A DNA stretch of 64,000 nt, from assembly GCF_000340215.1 (NCBI RefSeq), contig NW_006921536.1:64583-128582 (forward strand). Reading direction: 5' to 3'. A model generated the notes under the pieces. The model made no database searches. It was given only the letters and a program-made list of their open reading frames with translations, and was not told the origin of the DNA. The position numbers and the translations under genes are program-made. Source of the stretch: Pseudocercospora fijiensis CIRAD86. Its lineage: Eukaryota; Ascomycota; Dothideomycetes; Mycosphaerellales; Mycosphaerellaceae. Of this stretch, positions 1 to 10,929 are shown one piece after another; positions within the stretch are counted from its first letter, which is position 1, and each line of letters opens with the position of its first letter.

Positions 1-1280
1 CTATTAGGGTACTTATAAGCTCTTGCCTTAGCGCCGTCGGTATATAGCTATATATATACGGAAGATAATATATAGAAATTAGAGGACTATCGTAATCGTA
101 TCGAACGTAGGTAGTTATTATAGTTAGGTAGGTAGGTCGGTACTACTAGTATAGGACCTCGCGGTCGCGTTAAGCGGTAGCGGTAGGGTTTTTTTACTTT
201 TTTAAGATGCCCGTTCGTCTAGTACTCGGGTACTATTTAAACGGATCTAGATCTAACTAAAGCGAAGCTACTAATTGTTACGTAAGGGACGATTAGTAGG
301 TTAGCAAAGGTATAGTATTAAGGAAGTATCTACGGTTCTATAGAAGTATATATAGGCCCGGCGTTCCGTACCTACCGTAATAGTAAAGATGTATTTAGAA
401 GGCTTATAATATAAGCTATAGGTTCTTAGACGATCGAGTGCCTTACGGACTATAGCCTAGTACTTCGTAATATTAGGTAAATGCGTATAAACTAGGATAT
501 TATCTAGGTAAACTATATATAGATAGTCTAGTAGGCCCGAAAGGGCCCGATTAATATAGGACTAGAATATAGTAGGGGCGTTAGCTAGCCTAAATAGTAT
601 AACTAAGTACTTAAAATAGCTATAGCGAGTATAGAAGGCTATTTTCTATTTATCGCCCTTACGAATATAGATATAATAGTACGCATCCTTAATATCTAAT
701 ATAGTATAAAAGTAGGCGCTAGATAGGCGATCGAGGGTCTTATTAATAAGCGGAAGTAGATAGCGGTCCTTAATAGTAATAGTATTAAGTCTACGGTAAT
801 TAACGTATAAGCGTAGGCTACTATCCTTCTTTAGAATAAATAGGATTAGTATACTAGTAGTGCTATTACTATACTAAATTCGACTATTAGCTAGGTTCTT
901 ATCTAGGTATTTACGTAATATAGTAAGCTTACGCTTACTAAGGTTATAGAGTAGCCTAAAAGGAACCTCCTTACCCTCTATAATATCGATCTTATAGTCC
1001 GTCTCTTTAAATATAGGCAATATCGATACTAGGTAGTGTTTAAATACCTTAATATAGGTTTCTTAGATAGGTTATAGTATACGAGCAAGCTAATTAGAGT
1101 CTATACTATTAGGGGGTATAGGTTTATCGTTATTACCGCCGAGTAGGTCGGCAGTCGGATTAGCTAAGGCAGAGGCTAGTATTAGGCTACTAATAAATAG
1201 GACCTTAATATTATTAGGACACTCGCTAACGTTATTATATTTAATATCCTCCTTCCTAGCAATTCTAAATCGCTATTATT
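1..1280 (-). mobile_element. Old Ty3/gypsy element, pol fragment (runs off the left window edge)
   Basis: Read on the minus strand this is a Ty3/gypsy polyprotein with RIP stops. Around 1000-780 come the residues before the RT palm and the SLRLYVNYRRLN block; around 720-640 the LDIKDAYY block; around 540-480 YLDNILVY, the catalytic YxDD box with D changed to N. The first Trp of the RT is now TAG. The reading runs into the younger gypsy insertion at 1281 and appears to resume at 8027, so 1-1280 and 8027 onward are probably one element cut in two. The 3' part (RNase H, integrase, 3' LTR) lies outside the window. Confidence 0.85.
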
Positions 1281-2001
1281 ATAAGGGTTAGTAGCTAAGT
1301 AGTAAGAATGTATACGAAACTTTAAACTAAACTAAAGGGAGCACTAAATTAATATAGCTACTATCTATATAAGACGAACTGCGAAGAAAGGAAGAAGGGT
1401 GCCTTAGAGGGAGAGCCTCTTCCTTAGTATTCCGCCCTACGGCCGTCTAGCGCGTCCGACGCGTAAGCGTAAGTATATATATCCTACTTGTCCGCTATCT
1501 CGTAGCGCCTTTGTCTCCTAGCTAACTTGCGTAGCGCGCGTATACGAACTCGTTTAACCGCTCTTAAGCAAATATATTTCTCCTAGCTCTTCCCTGCCTT
1601 CCGGTTCCTTCCTACTACTCGGATCTGTTCTACGACTCTATATATCTCGCTTGCTATCGTCCGTATACGCGTACGCGTAGTTTAGTATAGTCCCGTCGTT
1701 CGTATATTAATATATAACGTATTGTTCTACTATATACGGCCTCCGCGGGAGTCCCTAAGATATTACGTTATACGGCTAAATAGGCGGCTAACTAGGCGAC
1801 CTAGGCGACCTAGGCGACTTAGGCTAACTAGGCGACCTAGGCGACTTAGGCTAACTAGGCGACCTAGGCGACTTAGGCTAACTAGGCGACCTACTTCGCT
1901 AGGGGCCCCTACTACTAAGGCAACTTAAATCCGATATTACTTTATAGTATAGCGGCTAGCTTATAGGACTTGTCGGTGCTTTCTAGGTAGCTACTATAAT
2001 A
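1281..2001 (-). repeat. 3' LTR of the gypsy element (left copy)
   Basis: This 721-bp copy matches 7360-8026 throughout. The two differ by exactly 54 bp, which is two units of an internal 27-bp tandem repeat, plus about 19 single-base changes that I could count, all of them transitions. The edges are uncertain by a few bases because the ends are TA-rich; TG..CA ends are expected to read TA..TA after RIP. Confidence 0.9.
1788..1892. repeat. 27-bp tandem repeat within the LTR
   Basis: About four units made of three 9-mers (gcgacctag, gcgacttag, gctaactag). The other LTR holds two fewer units (about 7862-7915). The Arg-rich open frame across it is a by-product of the repeat, not a gene. Confidence 0.85.
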
Positions 2002-2099
2002 GTAGCCCCCCCCTCGTTCTATATAGAGTTCCTACGACGCTAAAGGAGGTCCGTATATAATAGGTGCTAGTATTCTTATCTTAGTTCGGGTCGGAGACC

Positions 2100-5000
2100 T
2101 TAATCTAAATTCTATTCGTACGCTTCTCGGAGAAAATGTTCCGGGACAGCTCCTTCTATTATCGTATAGTCGGTATAGTCTTGTAGGAATTCCTCGATTG
2201 CTTCGCGGGCGAAGATAATATAGCGTAGAGGTTCCTAGGTCGTATCCTCGTCCGAGTACCCCTCCTATTATACCTCTCCCTACGGTCCGGGAGGGTTAAG
2301 ATTTCCGAAATTTGTATTACTAAAGCTCTATCCGATAATCGCCCGTACTATACCTAAGGCAGATTCCGGCTCGTCTTCGGTCTAATCGGTAGCCTCGGTA
2401 GCTTCCGGTATCGGCGGAATGTCTTCGGGGTCCGCGATTTCTCCGGCGGTTCTTAGGTTAATAACGTATTTAACCGGGTAAATATTGAGATTTTCGGGGA
2501 GATCTAGTTCGTATACGTATATACCGACTTTCTTTACAATTCGGAAAGGTCCTAGATTTTTCTAGTCGAGCTTTTTCGAAGGTCGGTTAGTTCTAATATA
2601 TCGTAAGTTAAGGTAGACGTAATCTCCGACCTAGTAATCTAGCGCGGCGCGTCTACGCTAATTAGCGTAGTACTCGTATACTTCTTAGGTATATCTTATC
2701 TCGTCCTAGAGCTCTTAGTAGGTCTAGGCTATTTAAAAAGCGAAGGTATCGGCGTCTCTTTCCGGATCGTTTACCGGGGGCTCTAGTTCGATTTCTGTTA
2801 GTTCTATACCGGTTTAGGAGTAAAATCTAGTAGAGGCGTAGAACGGCGTAGTCTAAGTTATAGCCGACTCCTAATTATTAATAGTAAATTTAATAGAAGG
2901 CGTTAATCTTAGCTAGTCGTTTTAGTAGTAATTATAGAAGTACCTAATAATTTACTCGATCTACGCGTTAGCCCGTTCGGTTTGCCCGTTAGTCTGCGGG
3001 TAGTAAGCTGTTAAAAGGCGCGCTTAAATTTTTAATCGTTCGTAGAGGCGCTTCTAGAAACGGGCGACGAAATTCGGGCCGCGATTAGATACAATTAATT
3101 TAGGTAGGCCTATATCTTTCTATACGTCCTAGTAGAAGACCTAAGCCGTATTCTTTGCGGTTAGGCTGCGGGCATTTAATACCTTCTTACGTTTCGTAAG
3201 GCGGTAAACTACGACTAGTATATTTTAAAACTAGAGGCCGTTAAAGTCGGATCCTTTCGGTAGGCCTATAATAAAATCTATTAAAATGTATTGCTATAGT
3301 CGTAGAGGGACTTTAAGAGGTTTTAGTAGCCCTTGCGGCTTACGCGTATCTGCTTTCGCTCTACGGTATACTACGTAGTTCTTAACGAATCGGTCGATAT
3401 CTCGGTATAGATTAGGCTAGTAGTACTACTTCCGGAGCTAAGATAGCATCTTAGCTCGACCGGGATATACTATTCCGAGAGGGTTGTAAGCGGAACGCAT
3501 AATCTAGTCGCGTAAATCTTCGAAATCCGGGACGTAGAGGGTATTTCTAAATATTATACGGGGTGTTCGCGGTAGAGTTCTACGGAGCTCGTACTCCGAG
3601 AGAGAAACATTCTTGTATAACTATTCCTCGTTCTATAAGGCTTAAATTAGACCTTTAGTAAAAGCGTCTTCGGCGTATGCTATCGTAAGCTACTATTCGA
3701 GCTAGATAGGTTCGAGGAGGTCTTATACTTCCTCTTCGCTTTTCTAGTCGCTATCTAAGCTTTCTAAACTCGTATCTTCGTCGTCCGAGCTATCGTCGTC
3801 TCTAAGAAAGGCGGGAGCGGCTATTAGTATAAAGGATACTACGAGAGGCTCTAGGCCGGTAAAGTCGTCTCCGAGGAGCTCGTATAGTTCCTAGCTAAGG
3901 TTGTACTCCTTAAGGATAGACTATTCTTTACGCTACGGACCTCGATCTAAAGACGAGTCTCCGTTATACCTTATAAGTACGTCGGCCTATAAGTTTGCTT
4001 TACCGGGTATATACTAAATAACGAAGTTAAACCGGGAAAGAAACTTACTCTAGCGTATCTGCCTATAGCTAAGGATTTTGCTCTTAAGAAAGTAGATAAG
4101 GTTCTTATAATCCGAGCTAACCTAGATTAGTAACTTAGAACCTTCGAGTTCCGGACGCTATTCTTCGAAAGCCTTAACGATTGCGAGGAGCTCCTTATCG
4201 TAGATATCGTAATTGTATTCCGCGGGGGACATTTTCTTAGAGAGGTAGGCTATAGGTAGCTACGTATCTTCTAGGGTCGTTTGTTAAAAAAGAATAGCGC
4301 CTATTATACCGTCGGAAGTATCGGTTTCTAGGCGCGTTTCTTTATCGAAGTCGAAGTACTATAGGATCGGTACGGTCGTAAAACTTTGCCGTAACTAGTC
4401 GAAGGCTTCTTAATAGGCCGGTAACTATTTAAATTTAACGTCTTTCCGCGTAAGTGCTATAAGTAGACGGGCGATTCCGCTAAAATTCCGTATAAATCTC
4501 CGGTAGAAGTTAGTAAAACCGAGGAAGCCCTAGACTTCTTTTACGTTTCGTAGCACTCCCTAGTTTAGAATAGCTTCGATCTTGCCGGGATCTATTCGAA
4601 TACCTTCTAAAGAGATAATAAGGCCGAGGAATTTTACCTCTTACTTATAGAATTCGCACTTATCGATATCGATATATAGTCTAGCTTCTACGAGTTTCTA
4701 AAGTACCTTTTCGATGTATTCGTAGTATTCCGCTTTCGTTTTACTATAAATTAGGATATCGTCTATATACGCCGAGACGAAGGCGTCTAGGAATTCTTTA
4801 AGCATATCGTTAATATATAATTAGAACGTGCTAGGTCCGTTATAGAGCCCGAACGGTAAGACTAGGTATTTAAAAAGGCCGTAACGGGTTCGGAAGGCTA
4901 TTAACTATTCGTCTCCCTCGGTAATATAGATCGCGTTAAAGGCGGCGATTACGTCGAGCTTAGTAAACTAGCGAGCCTTCGAAAGGCGTTCGAGCGTTTC

Positions 5001-6150
5001 GTTTACGAGAGGGATTAGGTAGCGGTTCTTTTTCGTTAACGCGTTAAGGCCCCGGTAGTCTACGTAGAAACAGAGACCTCCGCCGGGTTTCTAGGTAAAC
5101 ATAACTAGTACGGCTGCTTTAGAGGAACTAGGGCGGATAAAGCCCTTTTATAGATTGTCTTCTAGGTATTTCTTTAGTACGAAGAGCTTATCTCGAGACA
5201 TCGAGTAGAGAGGGCCGTATAGCGGCGGCTTACCGTCGATTAGCTCGATTTTATAGTCGATACCTAGCTGGTACGGTAGTAGAATGTCGGCGTTCTTCTT
5301 CGAAAACTAGTAGAGTCGGTACTAATACTCCTTCGGTAGTTTCGTTCTTAGATCCGTTAGTTCTTCGTCGAACTTTCGGATAGCCTTCTCGATATCCTAT
5401 ATTATTATAGCGAAGATCTAAGTACGTTTATCGTAGGTAAGACGCGAGAAGGTAGCCGCGCTAATAGCGAATACGGTACGATCTCGGGGAGTATTAGAGG
5501 TAGAACTAGATTCGTTAAAGTAGTGCTTAGCGTAATACTTACTCGTAAAGGATAGAGATTTAGAGGCCTAGTCGATAACCGGGTTGTACTTTTTAAGCTA
5601 AGGAAGACTAAGAATAACGGGGTAAGTCTTCGGGAGTTTCGTAAGGAAAAATATAATATATTCGGTATACGGGCCGATAGTAATAGATAAGTAGTAGATC
5701 TAGGTTACCTTACCGGCGGCCGCGGTCGTACTATTAAACATTTCTAACTCCCGAGCGTACGTAAAGTCGTAGAACGTTAAGCCGAGCTCTCTCGTATAGT
5801 CGTAATCTATAAACGAGTAGCCGGTTACGCCGTTGTTAATAAGAGCTATAGTTTTTAATAATTTCTTTTAATTTCCTATTAACGTTTCTACTACGAAAGG
5901 CTAGTAGACTAACTCTTTCTCTATAGCCGAGCTAGAGAAAGGGAAGGTAGTAGTAGATACTCTTAGTTTTAGAACGAATAAACCTTATAAGCGACTATAT
6001 ATAAGGTTCAAGCTTTTCTCTAGCCGCTCGGAGTAGCGCTAGCCGGTAAAGGCGTATCTAGAGTCGTAATATTCGCGGCGGCGACTCGCTATATCGTTAG
6101 CGTATTAGCCGGCCCGACGAGAGACAGGTAGAGTTTGATGAAATTGTCGC
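2100..6150 (-). pseudogene. RIP-broken pol of the gypsy element (protease, RT, RNase H, integrase)
   Basis: On the minus strand, RT motifs are legible at about 5100-5040 ([14 protein letters not shown]), 4970-4900 (FTKLDV) and 4790-4740 (AYIDDILIYS, the YxDD box). RNase H ends near 4150-4020 with SDYKNLIYFL and the FLSRFNF block. Integrase follows: RFVKNY near 3390, the IDFI and GLPKGSDF region near 3270, NRGPNFVARF near 3080 (TDRG-like block), and YPQTDGQTERAN near 3010-2950, the conserved end of the fungal gypsy integrase core. Stops fall at many ancestral Trp codons. The region 2900-2100 probably holds the integrase C-terminal part; I could not identify a chromodomain with certainty. Confidence 0.9.
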
Positions 6151-6153
6151 TTT

Positions 6154-6253
6154 NNNNNNNNNNNNNNNNNNNNNNNNNNNNNNNNNNNNNNNNNNNNNNN
6201 NNNNNNNNNNNNNNNNNNNNNNNNNNNNNNNNNNNNNNNNNNNNNNNNNNNNN
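6154..6253. other. Assembly gap of exactly 100 N
   Basis: One run of 100 N, a conventional placeholder for a gap of unknown size. It lies between the gag-like and protease/RT-like parts of the younger gypsy element. The roughly 30 bases just left of it keep TpG, unlike the rest of the island, so the contig end may be misassembled or come from another copy. Confidence 0.97.
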
Positions 6254-7340
6254 CTTCCGAAAGCTTACTATTTACTAGGGGCGCGCTTAGACGGGCGCCG
6301 AGCGAGGTAGCGCTTAAATCTATCGGATCGCCGGTAGGCTAGGCGCCTAGCGGTATTAGGGCTATAGCCGGAGCTAGTACTAAAGCCGGCGTCTAAGCTA
6401 TCTATAACTTCGACGGTAGCGTAGCGAATAGCGACGTAAAGCGACTAGTATTCGTACGGGCGCCTCCGTAGTTAGCGATAATTTTCGCGAAGTTTCGAGT
6501 CGTATTATCGATACGCGTAAGTAAGGCGTATAGTTCGGTAATGTTTAGATTCTCTATATCCTTATCGCGGACTTATAGTATTATTTCTTCGCTAAGGCCG
6601 CGTACTAAGATCTACTTAGCGACGTCCGGGGGGTATTCGGCGTACCTAATCTCGTATTAGAAGGCAGTATAGTATTCTTAGTAGGTCTTATTTGCTTGCT
6701 TAAGTTTGTCTAAGTTTAGGCGCGTAGTTTGCTTATAGTCGGAGTCGCCGAAACTAGCGTCGAGGGCCTTCTAGATAGTAGCCGTTATAGTTGTTTCTAT
6801 ATTTTCTAAGAGGCTATAGTAGGAATCGAGGGCGGAGCTACCGAGTAGAGAAAATATAAATCCGGTCTTTAAGGCTTTAGTTAGATAGTAGTCGGCGTTA
6901 GCGAGAAAGCGGATCTTAACCTATATTTTAAATTCTTCGTATACTTTACGCTTGCCGGTAAAGCGTTCGGGGTCGCTTAGCTTCTTACTCTTATTCGAAG
7001 TAGGTATAAATAGGTAAGAGGCAGGTACCGCGGCGCCTAGGCGAGTAGAGGCGAGCTACGACTAGAGGCGGCCTACCTCGTCTTCTTTTTCCGCGATAGA
7101 AGCATTCGCGTCGTTAAGAGCTATACTAAAGCTAGTACGAGAGACCGAGAGGAAACGAGTAGCATCTTTATAAGCCTTAAGTAGGTTAGCGAGTAGCTCC
7201 GGGTCGGTAGCATAGGCGTAGTCTAGCTATTTGCGCGTAGCGGGGATTTCATTCTATACTAAGCTTAAAAAATCGGGTACTTCGTTAGGTCTTATATTTT
7301 GAATCTATTCGTCGGGCGTATCTATCTTAATAGAGGCGTT
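6254..7340 (-). pseudogene. RIP-broken gag of the gypsy element
   Basis: On the minus strand the frame shows a typical fungal gypsy Gag: a DPERFTGKRKVYEEF block near 6990-6940 (the start of the retrotransposon Gag domain), then YYLTKALKTGFIFSLL near 6890-6840 and RLNLDKLKQANKTY near 6720-6670. Several ancestral Trp and Gln codons are TAG. The zinc knuckle expected at its end would lie at or inside the N gap and is not seen. Confidence 0.75.
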
Positions 7341-7359
7341 TTTTAATATAGTTCGTAAT

Positions 7360-8026
7360 ATAAGGGTTAGTAGCTAAGTAGTAAGAATGTATACGAAACT
7401 TTAAACTAAACTAAAGGGAGTACTAAATTAATATAGCTACTATCTATATAAGACGAACTGCGAAGAAAGGAAGAAGGGTGCCTTAGAGGGAGAGCCCCTT
7501 CCTTAGTATTCCGCCCTACGGCCGTCTAGCGCGTCCGACGCGTAAGCGTAAGTACGTATATCCTACTTGTCCGCTATTTCGTAGCGCCTTTATCTCCTAG
7601 CTAACTTGCGTAGCGCGCGTATACGAACTCGTTTAACCGCTCTTAAGCAAATATATTTCTCCTAGCTCTTCCCTACCTTCTAGTTCCTTCCTACTACTCG
7701 GATCTGTCCTACGACTCTATATATCTCGCTTGCTATCGTCCGTATATATATACGCGTAGTTTAGTATAGTCCCGTCGTTTGTATATTAATATATAACGTA
7801 TTGTTCTACTATATACGGCCTCCGCGGGAGTCCCTAAGATATTACGTTATACGGCTAAATAGGCGGCTAACTAGGCGACTTAGGCGACCTAGGCGACTTA
7901 GGCTAACTAGGCGACCTGCTTCGCTAGAGGCCCCTACTACTAAGGCAACTCAAATCCGACATTACTTTATAGTATAGCGGCTAGCTTATAGGACTTGTCG
8001 GTGCTTTCTAGGCAGCTACTATAATA
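7360..8026 (-). repeat. 5' LTR of the gypsy element (right copy)
   Basis: The 667-bp partner of 1281-2001. It keeps a few C and G where the left copy has T and A and the reverse, so both copies have been mutated independently. The primer-binding site should start just left of 7360 but is too altered to assign to a tRNA. Confidence 0.9.
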
Positions 8027-9900
8027 ATTATTAGCGGCCTAAATCTATAGTTATAGTATATTACTTAAGAATAGGGTTACTAATAATAATATCGGATAGA
8101 AGGTTATCTATATCTACTACGTAGGTAGTAAAGTCTAGTAGGCGCTTATTACCGAGGTCGTCTCTTAGAACTATAGGAACGTAGTAGGCCCTATAGGTTA
8201 AGTACTAGGCGTTATTAAACTAAGCAAGAATTAGTATATTAGTCCTATTTTGTTATTAAAGGTCTAATTGCTTAGCTAGGCGATAGTTAATAAGGGCGCT
8301 AACTAAATTGCCTAGATCTAGTATAACCTTAGTTTTATAATTAGTGCTATATGTGTCTTATATAAGATAGGTACGTATAATAGCTAGTATAATGTCGATA
8401 GTCCTACGCTATACGAGGCTAATAGTTAGTACGGCGCTTATTCTTTTTTCGAAGGTTAGTATATAGGGGTAGCGTTAGCTACTAAAAGGTGTTTCCTATA
8501 TTTAGCGGAAGTACGGTTAATCCGGGTCTAATCCCTAGGTTTGTTATATTAGCCTAGTAGATAGCTAGTGCTATTGTAGTTAAAGCACTTTAATCCGGTT
8601 AGGAGATTGCTATAGCTATTATTACTACTATTATTAGCCGAGTAGTTAGTATTATAGGGATATAAGCCCCTTCTACGGCCCCTATTACGGCCTCCTCTAT
8701 ATAGCCGTCGGCTACGGCTTCTTCTACGGTTAATATTACTATTTCTATTATTAGTATTATTGCTTTAGTAGGAACCTTAGTTTCCTCTATAGGCACTATA
8801 GTTACTACGGTTAGTACTAGCTAGTCGGATCCTCGATTCTAGTCGTTATTAAAGCTAAATAGCTCGTTTAGCTATTTCTACTTCGACTATAAATTAAATA
8901 TATATTAGGTTAGCCTATTCGAATATAGGGCGACGGTCTAGTTCGAGGATAAGCTCCTACCTAAGCTTTAGGCGTATCTCGGAGATCTATATAGAATTAG
9001 TCTTAGCTAGAAGGTTATCTTCGAGGGTCTTTAAATAGGCCTTAAATAAGCGAGCCGATTAATTAGTCTTTTATTTAGCCCGAAGATACTAGTCCTAAGT
9101 ATGCTATTGCCTTAGTATAGGGTTTCTAAGGGTGTCTAGTATAATAGTTTTATAGGTTTGCTACTAAATAGCGGTCTAATCGTTAAGGGAGTCGAAATAG
9201 TTATCCTAAGTACGCTTTAGGTCGCTATTAATATACTATATAGCATAGACGACTAGTAAGTAATTATCTAGAAGCGCCCTTAGCGCGTTACGCTAGTTAA
9301 GTTTATAATTACGTATATAATTATTATATTGCTTGCGACTAGAGCCGTTAAATACGGTATAGTCCTTAAGCTTAGTATCCTTCTTCTTCTAAACGGATAG
9401 TAAGGAAGGTCCTACTATTAGTTTAGTAGTAGTTATCGGGGATTCCTAAAGGTAGCGAAGCTCTAGGAGATTATCCTTTAGCTATTATTCTTAACGCAAA
9501 GTAGCGAGCCTGTTCTAAGTAGCTTCTTAAAGTCTCCCTACTAGTTAGGGGCTAAAGGCTAGTTAGCTATATCGTCGATTAATAATCTTATTAAGAATAT
9601 CGTTAATAGGCAATTCTAGGTTATTACCTAGAACTATAGGTTCCTTAATAGGCTCTATACTACTAGTATTATTATTACTAGCGCTACTAGCGGCGCCGCG
9701 GTTATTGCTTCGTAATAAGCCGGCTATTATAAGGGGTAATACTAATAATATATTATAGGCCCCTATAATACGGATAGAGCGGAATTAGTAGGTATCGGCC
9801 TAGTACGATTAACTTAGTATAATAGGCCGTATAGAAGGCCTTGCTTAATAATTAGTATAGTTGTTTTAGTAGAATAGTATATATAGGTCCCGTTCTTCGG
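8027..9900 (-). mobile_element. Old Ty3/gypsy element, gag-protease part
   Basis: On the minus strand a protease-like block (LDLGNLVSALINYRLAKQL) is read near 8330-8260, matching the place and spacing of the gypsy D[ST]G protease. The frame runs down to 8027 and continues in sense at 1280, so this is the 5' half of the element interrupted by the younger insertion. Upstream (about 8800-9700) the frame is Gag-like but weakly conserved. The 5' LTR was not delimited. The short open frame at 8599-8796 is part of this relic. Confidence 0.7.
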
Positions 9901-10482
9901 GCGTAATATAGTTAGATTAGTAGTTTTCGTAGCTATACCGCTAAAAGCTTAAAATAAGGACTATCTAGCTAATACCCTTAAAGGGTAGATCGAATACTAT
10001 ATAAGAAGGGTATATTAGTAGGTTAATAGGGTAGTAGTAGGTATAAGTAGTATTTAATAAGGATTTAGGAGGAAAGGGAGGAAGGTAGGTAAGTTAGCCT
10101 AACGCTAAGCGCTAAGCCCTACCTAAGGCTTCGAGACCCTAGCTTTACTCGGCCTAGTTATATACTAATTATATATAGCCTCTTTAGCCCTAATAATAGA
10201 TTAGTTTTCTTTTCTATTTTTATATAAAAAAATATTAGCTATCTTACCTAAAAGGGAAGGTATATCCCTTTTATATAAGGTAAGGGGATATATAACGTAC
10301 TAGTTTAGTTATATAACTATTATATAACTTCCTAGTATATAAAGAATTTTTATACTATTTTTTAGTCTATAGAATAGATAGAATATAGGCAATTAACGAA
10401 GACTATTAATCGCCGATAGCATAGTATTACGAAAGCAATTAACTGCGCTATACGTAATAATATAGTCTTACCTAGCTAGAAA
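9901..10482. other. RIP-mutated stretch without a recognised gene
   Basis: AT-rich sequence, perhaps the 5' LTR of the old gypsy element. It contains an imperfect inverted repeat at about 10243-10288 (arms cttacc...taaaaggga and its complement, separated by aggtata). Nothing else was recognised. Confidence 0.5.
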
Positions 10483-10491
10483 GATGTCTCG
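10483..10491. repeat. Left 9-bp target site duplication of MULE 1
   Basis: GATGTCTCG lies directly outside the left inverted repeat and is repeated exactly at 13714-13722 outside the right one. Nine bases is the usual duplication length of Mutator-like elements. Confidence 0.92.
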
Positions 10492-10539
10492 CCTAGCACT
10501 TATACCGAGCCCTAGCTGCCCGCCCGAGCCCTAGTAGAT
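10492..10539. repeat. Left terminal inverted repeat of MULE 1 (RIP-mutated)
   Basis: Its 35-bp core gcacttata...cgcccgagcc (10496-10530) is identical to the complement of the right repeat. Outside the core the left copy has A or T where the right copy has G or C (for example tagtaga against cagtgga). Confidence 0.92.
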
Positions 10540-10929
10540 ATACTAATATAGAATCGCGCTAAATAAGATTATATACTATTTCTATCTATTATATATTATA
10601 TCTATTCTTAGTTAGTAGCGCGGAGCGCGTTACCTAGGAATTCGCGCCTCTAAGTCTACTATAGACCTAAAATTCGCATTTCTTCCCCCTTTTATAGTAG
10701 ATTGCCTAGTAACTATCGAAAATAGCCGAATCTCTATTATACGAGGTATATATTAATAAGTTTCTCGATAATCTCGTCGCTAGTAGCGGTAACGGCGGTA
10801 GCGGCGCGGCGGCGGTAGTAGAAGGTATAGGAGGCGTAGTAGTTATTAAGTCGTAGGAAGAGGTAGAAATAGAGGTAGAAGGCGCGCTTTCGGCGGTAGT
10901 TGTCGAGTCGTAGGAAGAGGTTCAATTTG

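Larger units (their letters stand above)
1281..8026 (-). mobile_element. Complete but RIP-inactivated Ty3/gypsy LTR retrotransposon
   Basis: Two direct LTRs (1281-2001 and 7360-8026) flank an internal region coding on the minus strand in the order gag, protease, RT, RNase H, integrase, the Ty3/gypsy order. A C-run at about 2006-2013 (a polypurine tract on the minus strand) sits next to the 3' LTR, as expected. The element lies inside an older gypsy element. ATTAT occurs on both outer sides (1278-1282 and 8027-8031) and may be the target duplication, but the region is low in complexity. All reading frames carry many TAG/TAA stops, so it cannot be autonomous. A 100-N gap lies between gag and protease. 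Confidence 0.92.

Noticed and set aside
1722..1928. Arg-rich 68-codon open frame
   Set aside because: It is the translation of the 27-bp tandem repeat within an LTR; not a gene.
8599..8796. 65-codon minus-strand frame rich in Ile/Val
   Set aside because: A stop-free piece of the RIP-mutated old gypsy element; the composition follows from TpA-rich DNA.
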